DNA of 64,000 bases from JAFLBI01 sp964616465. GTDB taxonomy: Bacteria > Bacteroidota > Bacteroidia > Chitinophagales > Chitinophagaceae. Of this stretch, positions 24,754 through 33,598 are shown in pieces. The stretch's first letter is position 1; each line of letters begins with the position of its first letter. The stretch spans positions 62,001 through 126,000 of the forward strand of contig CAZTTO010000007.1 of the NCBI GenBank assembly GCA_964616465.1. Reading direction: 5' to 3'. A model generated the notes under the pieces. That model did not search any database. It had not been told where the DNA came from and saw only the letters and a program-made list of their open reading frames with translations. The translations under genes and the position numbers were made by a program.

Positions 24754-25407
24754 ATGAAGTTTTACAACGTTCTTATTCGTTACCGTTTTTGGCTAAGTCT
24801 TTTAGCCATTGTCATTGCCGTAGTGTTGAATGTAACCGGAACAGGCTTCTGGCCTACTTTTCCGCTCTACTTTGTAGCTGTTATTGGAATAGTGAGCCAT
24901 TTCATGGTGGGGCCACTCCGACTGATTCAAGAGCCAATGGAACAGGGCAATATGGAGGAAGTTGAAAAAATACTGAACTCTATTTGGTATCCGAACTTAT
25001 TATATAAGCCTATTCGTTCTACGTATTACACTATAAAGGGACAGATGGCCATGATGAAGCAGGATTTTGATACGGCCGAAAAGCACTTAAAAAAGAGCTC
25101 AGAATTAGGTGTTCCCATGGCCGAAGCTGAAGGTGCGAATAAACTTCAACTTGGATTGATGGCTTTGCAAAAAGGCGATTTTAAACAAGGTGAAAGTTAT
25201 ATGCGTGCTGCAATTAGAGCAGGTATTCCAGATAAAGAAAGCGAAGCGGTAGCATTCTTGAGTATGTGTCAAATATTCATGAATAAAAGAGAATTCAGAG
25301 CTGCTAAAGAATATTTCAGAAAGGCGAAGGCTTGCAAGCCGAAAACACAACAAGTGATTGACCAGATCAAAGAACTCGAAAAATATATTTCTAGAATTCC
25401 TGGTTAA
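24754..25407 (+). CDS. Membrane-anchored TPR protein
   Basis: 217 residues. Two closely spaced N-terminal hydrophobic segments (about 10-25 and 32-52) form an anchor, followed by about three TPR-like helical repeats (YYTIKGQMAMMKQDFDTAEKHLKKSSELG, LGLMALQKGDFKQGESYMRAAI, CQIFMNKREFRAAKEYFRKAKACKP). Probably a scaffold for protein interactions. TATCTTTG (an exact -7 consensus, 24721-24728) precedes it by 25 bp, and the GNAT gene starts 6 bp after its stop. Confidence 0.8.
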   Translation: MKFYNVLIRYRFWLSLLAIVIAVVLNVTGTGFWPTFPLYFVAVIGIVSHFMVGPLRLIQEPMEQGNMEEVEKILNSIWYPNLLYKPIRSTYYTIKGQMAMMKQDFDTAEKHLKKSSELGVPMAEAEGANKLQLGLMALQKGDFKQGESYMRAAIRAGIPDKESEAVAFLSMCQIFMNKREFRAAKEYFRKAKACKPKTQQVIDQIKELEKYISRIPG

Positions 25408-25413
25408 TTTCTC

Positions 25414-25884
25414 ATGTTTCATATTGCTCAAATTACTGAGGAAGGAAATGACCTTATTGCTTGTACGCAGCTCTTTCGAGCCTATGCTGAAAAGTTGAAC
25501 GCCGATTTATGTTTCCAAGATTTTGAAAGGGAATTGGAGAATCCATTGAAAAAATATGGCTCACCCAAAGGGGCACTTTTTCTTGCTAAAGATGATGATA
25601 GGCCGGTTGGATGTGTAGCTTTTCAACCTATTGCAGAAGAAGGCTGTTGTGAAATGAAACGTTTGTATGTAGCGCCTGCATGGAGAAAGAAAGGCATTGC
25701 CAAATTATTAATAGAGCCGTTACTTGCCACTGCCAAACAAAATGGGTACACCTGCATGAAACTAGATACACTGGACCGTTTAGTGCCAGCAATAGAACTT
25801 TATAAAAGCCTCGGCTTTACAATAACTCAGCCTTATTATAGCAACCCTTTAGAAGGAGTTGTGTACATGGAGAAACAACTCTAA
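25414..25884 (+). CDS. GNAT-family N-acetyltransferase
   Basis: 156 residues, a single GNAT domain. Acetyl-CoA-binding motif A reads MKRLYVAPAWRKKGIAKLLIEPLLATAKQNG (R-x-x-G-x-A form) and motif B LYKSLGFTITQPYYSNP; the N-terminus (FRAYAEKLNADLCFQDFERELE) suits the carnosine-synthase/small-molecule subgroup. Substrate unknown. Six bp after the TPR gene, so co-transcribed. Confidence 0.9.
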   Translation: MFHIAQITEEGNDLIACTQLFRAYAEKLNADLCFQDFERELENPLKKYGSPKGALFLAKDDDRPVGCVAFQPIAEEGCCEMKRLYVAPAWRKKGIAKLLIEPLLATAKQNGYTCMKLDTLDRLVPAIELYKSLGFTITQPYYSNPLEGVVYMEKQL

Positions 25885-25978
25885 AATAATTTCTGTAACT
25901 TCCTACTGCTTAACAGGGTCATTACTCTCAAATTTTATTGAGTAATGTATGCTGTTGGCCCCCTTAAAAAACATCATT

Positions 25979-26185
25979 ATGAAAAAGAATGTAGGTAACA
26001 TTGACAAGTTGATTCGCTTTGTATTGGCTGCTGTATTTGCAGCGCTCTATTTTACTGGTACTGTAACGGGAACTTTAGGAATGGTTTTATTGGTTGCAGG
26101 TGGCGTATTGGTTGCTACTTCGGCCATTAGTTTCTGTCCGTTGTACACTTTACTTGGAATGAATACTTGTCCTCGGGAAAAGTAA
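25979..26185 (+). CDS. DUF2892 (YgaP-like) small membrane protein
   Basis: 68 residues from ATG 25979, chosen because the family begins MKKNVGNIDKLIRFVLA; the frame runs back to 25949. Two membrane helices with GTLGMVLLVAGGVLVATSAISFCPLYTLLGMNTC are typical, including the conserved CPLY..G.NTC motif. In some bacteria this domain is fused to rhodanese, suggesting sulfur trafficking; here it is standalone. Converges with purN, 5 bp away. Confidence 0.88.
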   Translation: MKKNVGNIDKLIRFVLAAVFAALYFTGTVTGTLGMVLLVAGGVLVATSAISFCPLYTLLGMNTCPREK

Positions 26186-26190
26186 TGCTA

Positions 26191-26769
26191 CTATTTTAAC
26201 TGCCCACTAACCCATTGCGCTATTACTTCGGGATAGTGTTTGTGTTCTAGTGCGTGAATTTTTGTAGCTAATTCTTGTGGCGTATCGGAGGAATGCACAT
26301 TGCATGTAAACTGTGCTAAGTGTTTGCCATGATCATATTGTTCGTCAACCAAATGAATGGTAATACCGCTCTGTTGCTCTCCTGCGGCTATAACGGCTTC
26401 ATGCACATGCATGCCGTACATCCCTTTTCCGCCATATTTAGGTAAGAGAGCTGGGTGAATGTTGATGATGGAAGAAGGAAATGCTTCAATTAAAGTCTCT
26501 GGAACCTTCCAAAGAAAACCAGCTAGAATAATTTTATCAATTTGTGCATTTTGTAATTCAGGTACATAAGCATCACCTTTTACAAATCGATCTCGCTCTA
26601 TTACTAAACTAGGTACGCCCCACTTAGTAGCCTTTTCTAAAATGCCAACATCTTTTTTATTGGAAACAATTTGTGCAACTTCAACAGTTGGATGATTGTG
26701 AAAATAGCCCATGATGGTATCTGCATTTGAACCGGCTCCCGACCCCCAAACAGATAACCTTATTTTCAT
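26191..26769 (-). CDS. purN: Phosphoribosylglycinamide formyltransferase (PurN)
   Basis: 192 residues from ATG 26769. That ATG overlaps the upstream stop codon (ATGA), a coupled start. Formyl transfer to GAR in purine synthesis. The catalytic triad region is visible as INIHPALLPKYGGKGMYGMHVHEAV (Asn and His) with a downstream Asp in VDEQYDHGKHLAQ, and the substrate loop SGAGSNADTI near the N-terminus replaces the usual GSGSN. Confidence 0.93.
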   Translation of the reverse strand: MKIRLSVWGSGAGSNADTIMGYFHNHPTVEVAQIVSNKKDVGILEKATKWGVPSLVIERDRFVKGDAYVPELQNAQIDKIILAGFLWKVPETLIEAFPSSIINIHPALLPKYGGKGMYGMHVHEAVIAAGEQQSGITIHLVDEQYDHGKHLAQFTCNVHSSDTPQELATKIHALEHKHYPEVIAQWVSGQLK

Positions 26770-27059
26770 GCTGCTTTTTGTTTTTGTCCACTCATGCGCC
26801 ACCACATCTTTTGCAGATAATTCTTGAAAAAATTAAACTGTCCAAATGGTATGCTGATTAAAATAACGCACATGGGCCACAAAATAGTAACAACAATAAT
26901 ATAGACCACCAGCCAAATAGCTTGGTTTTCAATACCCAGCAAGGGCATGAATTTTTTACCCAAAAACCCACAAAGACTTCCGCCCAAAGCAAAAGTGCTG
27001 AAAATCAATACAAATTGAAACCAGCTGACTTGCCATTTATTTTTTAAGTAGGTAAACAT
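26766..27059 (-). CDS. DUF6787-like small membrane protein
   Basis: 97 residues from ATG 27059; the frame is open to 27143, but the family begins near MFTYLKNKWQVSWFQFVLI. Two membrane segments (FVLIFSTFALGGSLCGFLG and IWLVVYIIVVTILWPMCVILI) and a basic tail. The ALGGS.CG...LG and WP.CVLIISIPFGQF..FKNYL patterns are typical of Bacteroidota DUF6787. Overlaps purN by 4 bp, so the two are translationally coupled. Function unknown. Confidence 0.78.
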   Translation of the reverse strand: MFTYLKNKWQVSWFQFVLIFSTFALGGSLCGFLGKKFMPLLGIENQAIWLVVYIIVVTILWPMCVILISIPFGQFNFFKNYLQKMWWRMSGQKQKAA

Positions 27060-27162
27060 GCGGGTGTAAAGAGAGCCATTTTTTTCCAAATCTGCTGTTA
27101 AAGAATAAAAATGATGGATGAATGACAAAAATTTGACGTTCATCGGCGCGTTTACGGATCAT

Positions 27163-30100
27163 CTACTCTTCCTCTGTCTCCAATTCCTTCCAATCTACAG
27201 CCAATTTGTTTTGCTCCACAAAATTGCACCAGTGACAATCGGCTTTCCCACATCCTGTATAAAATGCTCGTTTTTGAATGGCCTCCCAGGTTGACTTAAT
27301 CTGCTGAACAACCGTTGTGGTATCTTCAGGACGAATGATGACTTTTTCTTTTTTCAATTGCTTTTTCTGGTTGGGTTCTACAAAATCGAATTCAGTACTT
27401 ACTACTCGCCAATTTTTATCGGCTTGACCATGAATCAAGATTTGATAGAAAACAGCTTGTCGCCAATAATCGCCTCCATTTGGATCTTTTTCTGAAGGCG
27501 GCTTTAACTTGTCTTTTGAATTATCTGGATTACCCGTTTTATAATCAACCACATTTACATCCAAGCCATTGAACTCTAGCTTGTCTAGCTTTCCTTTAAG
27601 CGGAATACCATCAACCACAACGTTGCGAATATTGTGTTCTATAACCACTACTTTATTAAGTTGATCCACCCTTTCATCGTAGTACCTACTTAGTACATCT
27701 TCTCCGTATTCCATTCTTCTAGTAAACTGCAATGGAGTAAAACTTTCTCTGTTGCGGTCCATATACTGCTTGAAATAAGAAATCAATGTAGCCTTATTGT
27801 GAAATGCATGCTGTCCATCATCTTTCATAGCTTTAAACCATTGCTCCAAAGCCCAATGCACAGCAGAACCAAATTCAGTGTTTTCATTCTTGGGTGAAGG
27901 AATGCGCAAAAGATTTTTATAATAAAACTCCAAAGGACACTTAAGAAAATTATTGAGTGCAGTAACGTTCATGCTGAACTTATCCAACAGCGGAGCAACA
28001 AAGTCTTCCTCTAATTTTTCAAGGATGGGTGCTTTATTTTCTCCCCATTGTAAAATGGCCATTTGAGACAGCTCATCCTCAGTTAAGACAATATTTTTTT
28101 GTGGTAAAGGTTGCTTCTCCAATATCTCAGCTAAAAACATTGTTGGCTCTATGTCTTTTCCATCTTTGTTGTACAAGCTGTAGGTCATCACCAATTGCTT
28201 AGCAGCTCTTGTAATAGCAACGAAAAACAATCGTCTCAATTCTTCGTGTTCAACCTCTTTACTATCGCCCTCAGCTGCACCGCCTATTAAGGTATCGGGC
28301 ATAGTATATCCACCTGCGGGCTTTCGTTTTTTCTCCCAGAAGCCAGCATTACAACCCGCAATGAACACATAATCATATTCTAATCCCTTACTTCCGTGTG
28401 CAGTTAGCAAGTGTACACCTTGATCACTTCCGCTGGTGCGTTGAATAGGAATACGTAATCCTTCCTTCTTCATTAAGCTCAATACCTCCACCAATTCAGC
28501 CAAATTCATACTTGGCTTTCTTCGGGTTTCTTCTTTGATGAATTGAAAGAAATTGGTCAGTACTTGTAAATTCCAATGCTTATCGGGCTCATTCAAAATA
28601 TGGTGTAGCATACCAGTTAAACGATACGCATTCTCCACCAACTGTTGTAAAGTGTCGCTAACTGCTGAAGTCAACAGTTGTTCGATTACTTGAGAAGCAT
28701 GAGCCAAGGAAGGATGTAGAGATGGCGTAAATAAATCCTGCGCGCCCTGCTGTACTTTCTCAGACATCAACAATCGGATAGAACTTTTTGTCTTTCTAGA
28801 ATAATCTGTGTTCTTCTGAAAATTCTCAACCGTAATTTTTGCAACTTCAATAGGAGGAATTTTCCACCAATTGTAATGAAGAATTTCAAACAGTTTTTCA
28901 TCGCCACTATAAGGTCTGTCAAGTTCTTCCGATAAGAAAGTTAATAAGTTAACTAGTTGCTGTATGAGAGGTATGTCTAGTAAATTGAGACTTCTTTTGC
29001 TGTATGCGGGTATATCTAAACATTGAAAATACTGAGTTAACTCCTCGCCATATTTATTTTCCTTGTACAAAACAGCAATATGTGCAGGTTGTACACCTTG
29101 TTGAATTAATTTAGCAACTGCATGAGCAATATAGACCATCTCTTCGTGTGGCTGTCTGCATATATGTACTTCTGGAACTGTATTCAGGTCTTTTAAAGCT
29201 TCATTACTAGCAATTAATTCCTTCGATAAATTTTTAAATGAATGAATGAGTCGTTCTTTGTTTTTCTCGATCAATTCTTTTGATACATCTAATATGGGTT
29301 GAACAGAACGATAATTTTGTGTTAGTACAACTGTCTTTAAATAAGCGCTATACCTATCTGCAAACTCTTTCATGTTTGCCACATTCGCTCCTTGAAAACG
29401 ATAAATACTTTGATCGTCATCGCCTACTACAAACACATTGGGCTGATCCCAATAATTGGCTAACAATTCAACAATTTTATTTTGTGTTCCACTCGTATCT
29501 TGATACTCATCCACCAAAATGTACAAATACTGCTCTTGGTAACGAGACAATAAATTAGGATTGTTTTCAAATGCTGCAATCACCCAATTAATCATATCAT
29601 CAAAATCGTATCGATTGCGTTCTTGCATCATGGTTTGGTAATTGCTAAACTCACCCACAGCGGCTCTAAGCTTGGTCATTTTTTCTTGCTCTGCTTCAAT
29701 AAGCGCCATCTTAAGATCACCTTTCTTGTAATTGGGACCATTTTTCTGATAACGATAAGATGGACGTTCAGGTAAATCATTCAAATAAGCTTCAATACTA
29801 TCTTCTATCATTTTACTCGTCCAACCCTCCCGTTTCATATTGCTAAAAAGGTTGCTCAGATTATTGATTTCATAATACACATCACCTCTAAACCTCTTTA
29901 AAGGATGAGTTTTTGGAAAGCGATCAATCAACTCCTTTAAATATTCAATTCGTTCTAAATCTGAAATTGGATCTAGTGCGTTTTTCTGAAATAAGGATAA
30001 ATTATCTTGAATGATATCGTTACAAAATGCATGAAAAGTGTACAGATTCACTTGATAAGCATCGGCGCCAATGAACCTAAATAAGCGCTTACGCATAGCT

Positions 30101-30324
30101 ACAGCGCCAGCATCGGTGTAGGTCAAACAAAGGATATTATTGGGCCTAGCATCGGTTTCCAGTAAAATCTTTCCAATACGAGCAGATAAAATTTGGGTTT
30201 TACCTGTACCAGGACCAGCAATAACCATTACTGGACCTTCTAGGGCATCTACTGCTGCCTTCTGAGCGGGGTTAAGTTGCTGATAAATAGCGTCAAACTG
30301 TTGTTGCTGTTCTTGTCGGTTCAT
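27163..30324 (-). CDS. UvrD/Rep-type helicase with C-terminal Fe-S PD-(D/E)XK nuclease
   Basis: 1053 residues from ATG 30324 (frame open to 30411, but upstream codons overlap the divergent SRPBCC gene). Superfamily 1A helicase: Walker A AGPGTGKTQIL, motif II LVDEYQDTSG, QSIYRFQGAN, LTAHGSKGLEYDYVFIAG. The C-terminal 250 residues form a PD-(D/E)XK nuclease (VVDYKTGNPD). A Cys in FLKCPLEFYY plus the terminal GCGKADCHWC probably hold a 4Fe-4S cluster, as in AddB/Cas4-type nucleases. Likely DNA repair or recombination. No AddB partner is adjacent. Confidence 0.93.
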   Translation of the reverse strand: MNRQEQQQQFDAIYQQLNPAQKAAVDALEGPVMVIAGPGTGKTQILSARIGKILLETDARPNNILCLTYTDAGAVAMRKRLFRFIGADAYQVNLYTFHAFCNDIIQDNLSLFQKNALDPISDLERIEYLKELIDRFPKTHPLKRFRGDVYYEINNLSNLFSNMKREGWTSKMIEDSIEAYLNDLPERPSYRYQKNGPNYKKGDLKMALIEAEQEKMTKLRAAVGEFSNYQTMMQERNRYDFDDMINWVIAAFENNPNLLSRYQEQYLYILVDEYQDTSGTQNKIVELLANYWDQPNVFVVGDDDQSIYRFQGANVANMKEFADRYSAYLKTVVLTQNYRSVQPILDVSKELIEKNKERLIHSFKNLSKELIASNEALKDLNTVPEVHICRQPHEEMVYIAHAVAKLIQQGVQPAHIAVLYKENKYGEELTQYFQCLDIPAYSKRSLNLLDIPLIQQLVNLLTFLSEELDRPYSGDEKLFEILHYNWWKIPPIEVAKITVENFQKNTDYSRKTKSSIRLLMSEKVQQGAQDLFTPSLHPSLAHASQVIEQLLTSAVSDTLQQLVENAYRLTGMLHHILNEPDKHWNLQVLTNFFQFIKEETRRKPSMNLAELVEVLSLMKKEGLRIPIQRTSGSDQGVHLLTAHGSKGLEYDYVFIAGCNAGFWEKKRKPAGGYTMPDTLIGGAAEGDSKEVEHEELRRLFFVAITRAAKQLVMTYSLYNKDGKDIEPTMFLAEILEKQPLPQKNIVLTEDELSQMAILQWGENKAPILEKLEEDFVAPLLDKFSMNVTALNNFLKCPLEFYYKNLLRIPSPKNENTEFGSAVHWALEQWFKAMKDDGQHAFHNKATLISYFKQYMDRNRESFTPLQFTRRMEYGEDVLSRYYDERVDQLNKVVVIEHNIRNVVVDGIPLKGKLDKLEFNGLDVNVVDYKTGNPDNSKDKLKPPSEKDPNGGDYWRQAVFYQILIHGQADKNWRVVSTEFDFVEPNQKKQLKKEKVIIRPEDTTTVVQQIKSTWEAIQKRAFYTGCGKADCHWCNFVEQNKLAVDWKELETEEE

Positions 30325-30388
30325 ACTTTCAAAGTTAAGGATGGAGAACCTTTTAGCCCTCAAGATGTTATATACACAAATTTGCATC

Positions 30389-30886
30389 ATGAGCCGAGTG
30401 TATTCCATCAAAACCGTTCAGAAAATTCCAATCACTTTAGAAGAAGCTTGGGACTTTTTTAGTCAGCCAGCCAACTTAAAAGATATTACACCCAATAATC
30501 TAGGTTTCAATATTATAAGTAAACACCACGGCACCCGCATGTATGCAGGTCAAATAATTGAATATACGGTCAGTCCAGTTTTAGGAATACCCTTGTATTG
30601 GATGACAGAAATTACGCATGTAGTTGACAAACAGTTTTTTGTAGACGAACAGAGATTTGGTCCATATGTGATGTGGCACCATCAACATCATTTTAAGGTA
30701 ATAGATGGTGGAGTTGAGATGACTGATATTGTACATTACAAATTACCATTATGGATACTAGGCACTATAGCGCATGGCTTATTTGCAAAAAATCAACTTA
30801 AACACATTTTTGAATATCGTTTTACTGCAGTAGAACAGCGTTTTGGTAAGTGGGAAGGTCAGCAGAATGAGGTGCAGTTTGGATAA
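30389..30886 (+). CDS. SRPBCC-family ligand-binding protein
   Basis: 165 residues from ATG 30389. The sequence VQKIPITLEEAWDFFSQPANLKDITPNNLGF and the later GPYVMWHHQHHFKVIDGGVEMTDIVHYKLPLWILGTIAHGLFAKNQLKHIFEYRF match the SRPBCC/polyketide-cyclase-like fold of unknown ligand. Its start lies 64 bp from the divergent helicase start, so the two promoters overlap. Confidence 0.83.
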   Translation: MSRVYSIKTVQKIPITLEEAWDFFSQPANLKDITPNNLGFNIISKHHGTRMYAGQIIEYTVSPVLGIPLYWMTEITHVVDKQFFVDEQRFGPYVMWHHQHHFKVIDGGVEMTDIVHYKLPLWILGTIAHGLFAKNQLKHIFEYRFTAVEQRFGKWEGQQNEVQFG

Positions 30887-31004
30887 ATCTAGTGCAGTAA
30901 ATATGGAAAAACAATGACGCTTGTCATAGGATGAGCAAAAGGGGTTTATCAACTTTGAAAAATCTTAATCAACCAACATTTTTCACTGTTAAAAAATCCT
31001 TGTC

Positions 31005-31361
31005 ATGGTTACCGAAGCACAGCACCAAGCCATCCTGCAAGAATGCCAGGATTGGTATAAAATTCTAGTTCAATACAAAGAAAAAATACAGCATTTAAAA
31101 AATGAATTGTATTTGTTTGCACCGGGTATAACTGATCACGACACCTTGGTGGAAGTTGAACATTATCACAATCAATTTCACATTCAGCTCATCAATCTGC
31201 ATGATGTAAAACATGAAATTCGACACCATGTTCTAGAAGCTGAAAGACATCCCAATTTTGGACATCGAATTCCACACCATCAAATCAAAGAAAAGCTCGA
31301 CTTTCTTTTAAAAGATTTGGATCAACTGGAAAACAACTTCCACAATTTTATTCAAGCTTAA
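31005..31361 (+). CDS. Conserved hypothetical coiled-coil protein
   Basis: 118 residues, predicted all-helical with two coiled-coil segments (about 1-40 and 88-115) and an unusually His-rich middle (VEHYHNQFHIQLINLHDVKHEIRHHVLEAERHPNFGHRIPHHQ). No signal or membrane segment. The clustered histidines could bind metal, but no known motif is recognised. Preceded by a short inverted repeat ATGAC/GTCAT near 30913 and followed by a GC-rich hairpin. Function unknown. Confidence 0.7.
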   Translation: MVTEAQHQAILQECQDWYKILVQYKEKIQHLKNELYLFAPGITDHDTLVEVEHYHNQFHIQLINLHDVKHEIRHHVLEAERHPNFGHRIPHHQIKEKLDFLLKDLDQLENNFHNFIQA

Positions 31362-31368
31362 AAAACTC

Positions 31369-31394
31369 ACCCCGCCTGTTATGCAGAGCGGGGT
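31369..31394 (+). promoter_or_regulatory. GC-rich hairpin just before the EF-G paralogue gene
   Basis: Stem ACCCCGC/GCGGGGT with a 12-nt loop, no T-run after it. It ends 17 bp before ATG 31412 (5 bp before the alternative ATG 31400). It could be a weak terminator of the coiled-coil gene or a translational control element. Confidence 0.5.
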
Positions 31395-31411
31395 TCTAAA
31401 TGCATTTTACC

Positions 31412-33553
31412 ATGGTACAATATGATACAGCACATGTAAAAAACATTGCTTTACTCGGACATGCCGGTTGCGGCAAAACAACATTTGCAGAAGCTATGCT
31501 ATTTGAGTCTGGTATATTACCTCAAAGAGGCTCTGTAGAAGAAGAAAATACAGCAAGTGATGATCATGAATTAGAAAAAAACAGACACAGCTCTGTCTTC
31601 ACTTCTTTGTTGCATATTCCTTGGAAAGGTTACAAAATCAATATTCTTGACACACCAGGATACAGCGACTTTTGTGGTGAAGTATTGAGTTCACTTCGCG
31701 TTGCAGATACTGGTGTAATGCTATTAAATGCTTCTGCGGGAGTTGAAGTGGGAACCGATTTAATTTGGGATTACACAGAAAGATTTAAAACGCCTATGCT
31801 GTTTGTAATCAATCAACTTGATCACCCAGAAGCCAACTACGAGCGCACACTACAAGAGGCCATTGCACATTTTGGAAACAAATTAGCTGTTGTTCAGTTT
31901 CCTGTTCAAACTGGAAATGGATTTCAACAAATTGTAGATGTGTTGAATATGGTTATGTATGAGTTCCCAACCAACGGTGGAAAACCAACTAAGGTTGCTA
32001 TTCCAGCATCACTAAAAGAAAAAGCAGAGCAACTTCATCAAGAATTAGTTGAAACAATTGCAGCACATGATGAAAGTCTGATGGAGAAATTCTTTGATCA
32101 AGGTACGCTCAGTGAAGAAGAAATGAAAAAAGGTTTGCATGATGCTATGATTGCGCATGATTTGTTTCCTGTTTTTTGTGCATCTGGAAAAGCCAATATG
32201 GGAGCTGGAAGAATCATGGGCTTTATAGATACTGTTTGTCCATCTGCCAATGAACGGCCGCCTGCTATTACTCTGCAAGGAGATTCCTTACCTTGTAATG
32301 CAAACGGACCAACTTGCCTATTTGTTTTCAAAACTATATTGGAGCCACATATTGGAGAATTGAGTTTATTCAAAGTATTTAGTGGCACAGTAAAAGCGGG
32401 TATGGAATTATTGAATGAGGATACGGGTGTAACTGAAAAATTCAATCAACTATTTTTACTTGAAGGTCATAAAAGAATTCCAGTTAATGAATTAGCTGCA
32501 GGTGATATTGGCGCTACCATGCGTTTGAAATCAACACATATCAACAATACGCTTCACGAAAAAGGAAAATCACTTCAACTTACTCCCATTCTCTTCCCGC
32601 AGCCTAACCTAACAATGGCAGTTGCTGTACAAAAGAAAGGTGAAGAAGAAAAGCTATCACAAGCATTACATAGCTTACAAGAAGAAGATGCAACCATTCG
32701 CTATGAAGTATCTGCTGAGCTAAAGCAAACATTGTTGCATTGTCAAGGTGAATTGCATTTACAAATGATTCAATGGAAAATGGAAAATGAGTACAACTTG
32801 AATCTAAAATGGGAAGCACCCCGCATACCTTATCGTGAAACTATCCGAACTGGAGCACAAGCTATGTATCGACATAAAAAGCAAAGTGGCGGTGCTGGAC
32901 AATTTGCAGAAGTAACTCTACAAATTGAACCCTACTTTGAAGGTATGCCCGAGCCAAAAGATGTGCCACTGCGAGGAAAAGAAGAAGTTGTACTTCCATG
33001 GGGTGGCAAACTGGTGTTTTATAATTGTATTGTGGGTGGAGCAATTGACCAAAGATTCTTGCCGTCTATCTTAAAAGGCATTATGGAAAAAATGCAGCAA
33101 GGACCGCTAACGGGCTCTTATGCCAGAGATATTCGTGTATTAGTTACAGATGGAAAAATGCACGCTGTTGACAGCAATGATATGGCATTCAAGGTAGCTG
33201 GACTACAAGCTTTCAGAACGGCATTTATTGATGCGCAGCCACAATTGTTAGAGCCAGTATATGCAGTTGAATTGTGGTGCCCTAATGAACAAGTAGGTGC
33301 AGTAATGGGCGACTTACAAACTAGAATGGGAATTATTGAAGGCATGGAAACGGCCAATCACTTGCAAAAAATTACTGCAAAAGTTCCTCTTGCCAATTTA
33401 TATCAGTATGCTTCTGCTTTGAGAGGAATGACACAAGGAAGGGCGAGGTTCCAAATGCAGTTTTCACATTATGCACCTGTGAATCAGGAGGCACAGAGAA
33501 AACTAGTGGAAGCCTATCAGCCTGCCCAAACAGATGCTATGTTGGTTGACTAA
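31412..33553 (+). CDS. Elongation factor G-like protein (EF-G2 paralogue)
   Basis: 713 residues from ATG 31412 (ATG 31400 is the alternative). Five-domain EF-G-like GTPase: P-loop GHAGCGKTT, switch II DTPGYSDF, NQLD instead of NKxD, then domains II-V with SGGAGQFAEV (domain IV). This diverged EF-G2 class is widespread next to housekeeping genes in Bacteroidota and lacks a known ribosomal role; the true fusA would lie elsewhere. Monocistronic and followed by a strong terminator. Confidence 0.93.
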   Translation: MVQYDTAHVKNIALLGHAGCGKTTFAEAMLFESGILPQRGSVEEENTASDDHELEKNRHSSVFTSLLHIPWKGYKINILDTPGYSDFCGEVLSSLRVADTGVMLLNASAGVEVGTDLIWDYTERFKTPMLFVINQLDHPEANYERTLQEAIAHFGNKLAVVQFPVQTGNGFQQIVDVLNMVMYEFPTNGGKPTKVAIPASLKEKAEQLHQELVETIAAHDESLMEKFFDQGTLSEEEMKKGLHDAMIAHDLFPVFCASGKANMGAGRIMGFIDTVCPSANERPPAITLQGDSLPCNANGPTCLFVFKTILEPHIGELSLFKVFSGTVKAGMELLNEDTGVTEKFNQLFLLEGHKRIPVNELAAGDIGATMRLKSTHINNTLHEKGKSLQLTPILFPQPNLTMAVAVQKKGEEEKLSQALHSLQEEDATIRYEVSAELKQTLLHCQGELHLQMIQWKMENEYNLNLKWEAPRIPYRETIRTGAQAMYRHKKQSGGAGQFAEVTLQIEPYFEGMPEPKDVPLRGKEEVVLPWGGKLVFYNCIVGGAIDQRFLPSILKGIMEKMQQGPLTGSYARDIRVLVTDGKMHAVDSNDMAFKVAGLQAFRTAFIDAQPQLLEPVYAVELWCPNEQVGAVMGDLQTRMGIIEGMETANHLQKITAKVPLANLYQYASALRGMTQGRARFQMQFSHYAPVNQEAQRKLVEAYQPAQTDAMLVD

Positions 33554-33563
33554 AGCATCAAAA

Positions 33564-33598
33564 AAAAGGAGCCATTTGATCGATGGCTCCTTTTACTT
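33564..33598. terminator. Bidirectional terminator, EF-G2 / GHL10
   Basis: Stem AAAAGGAGCCAT/ATGGCTCCTTTT with a 7-nt loop. A-runs and T-runs on both sides allow termination of both convergent genes. Confidence 0.88.

Noticed and set aside
29280..29558. Plus-strand frame of 92 codons inside the helicase gene
   Set aside because: Antisense to motifs II-IV of the UvrD-type helicase, with no signature.
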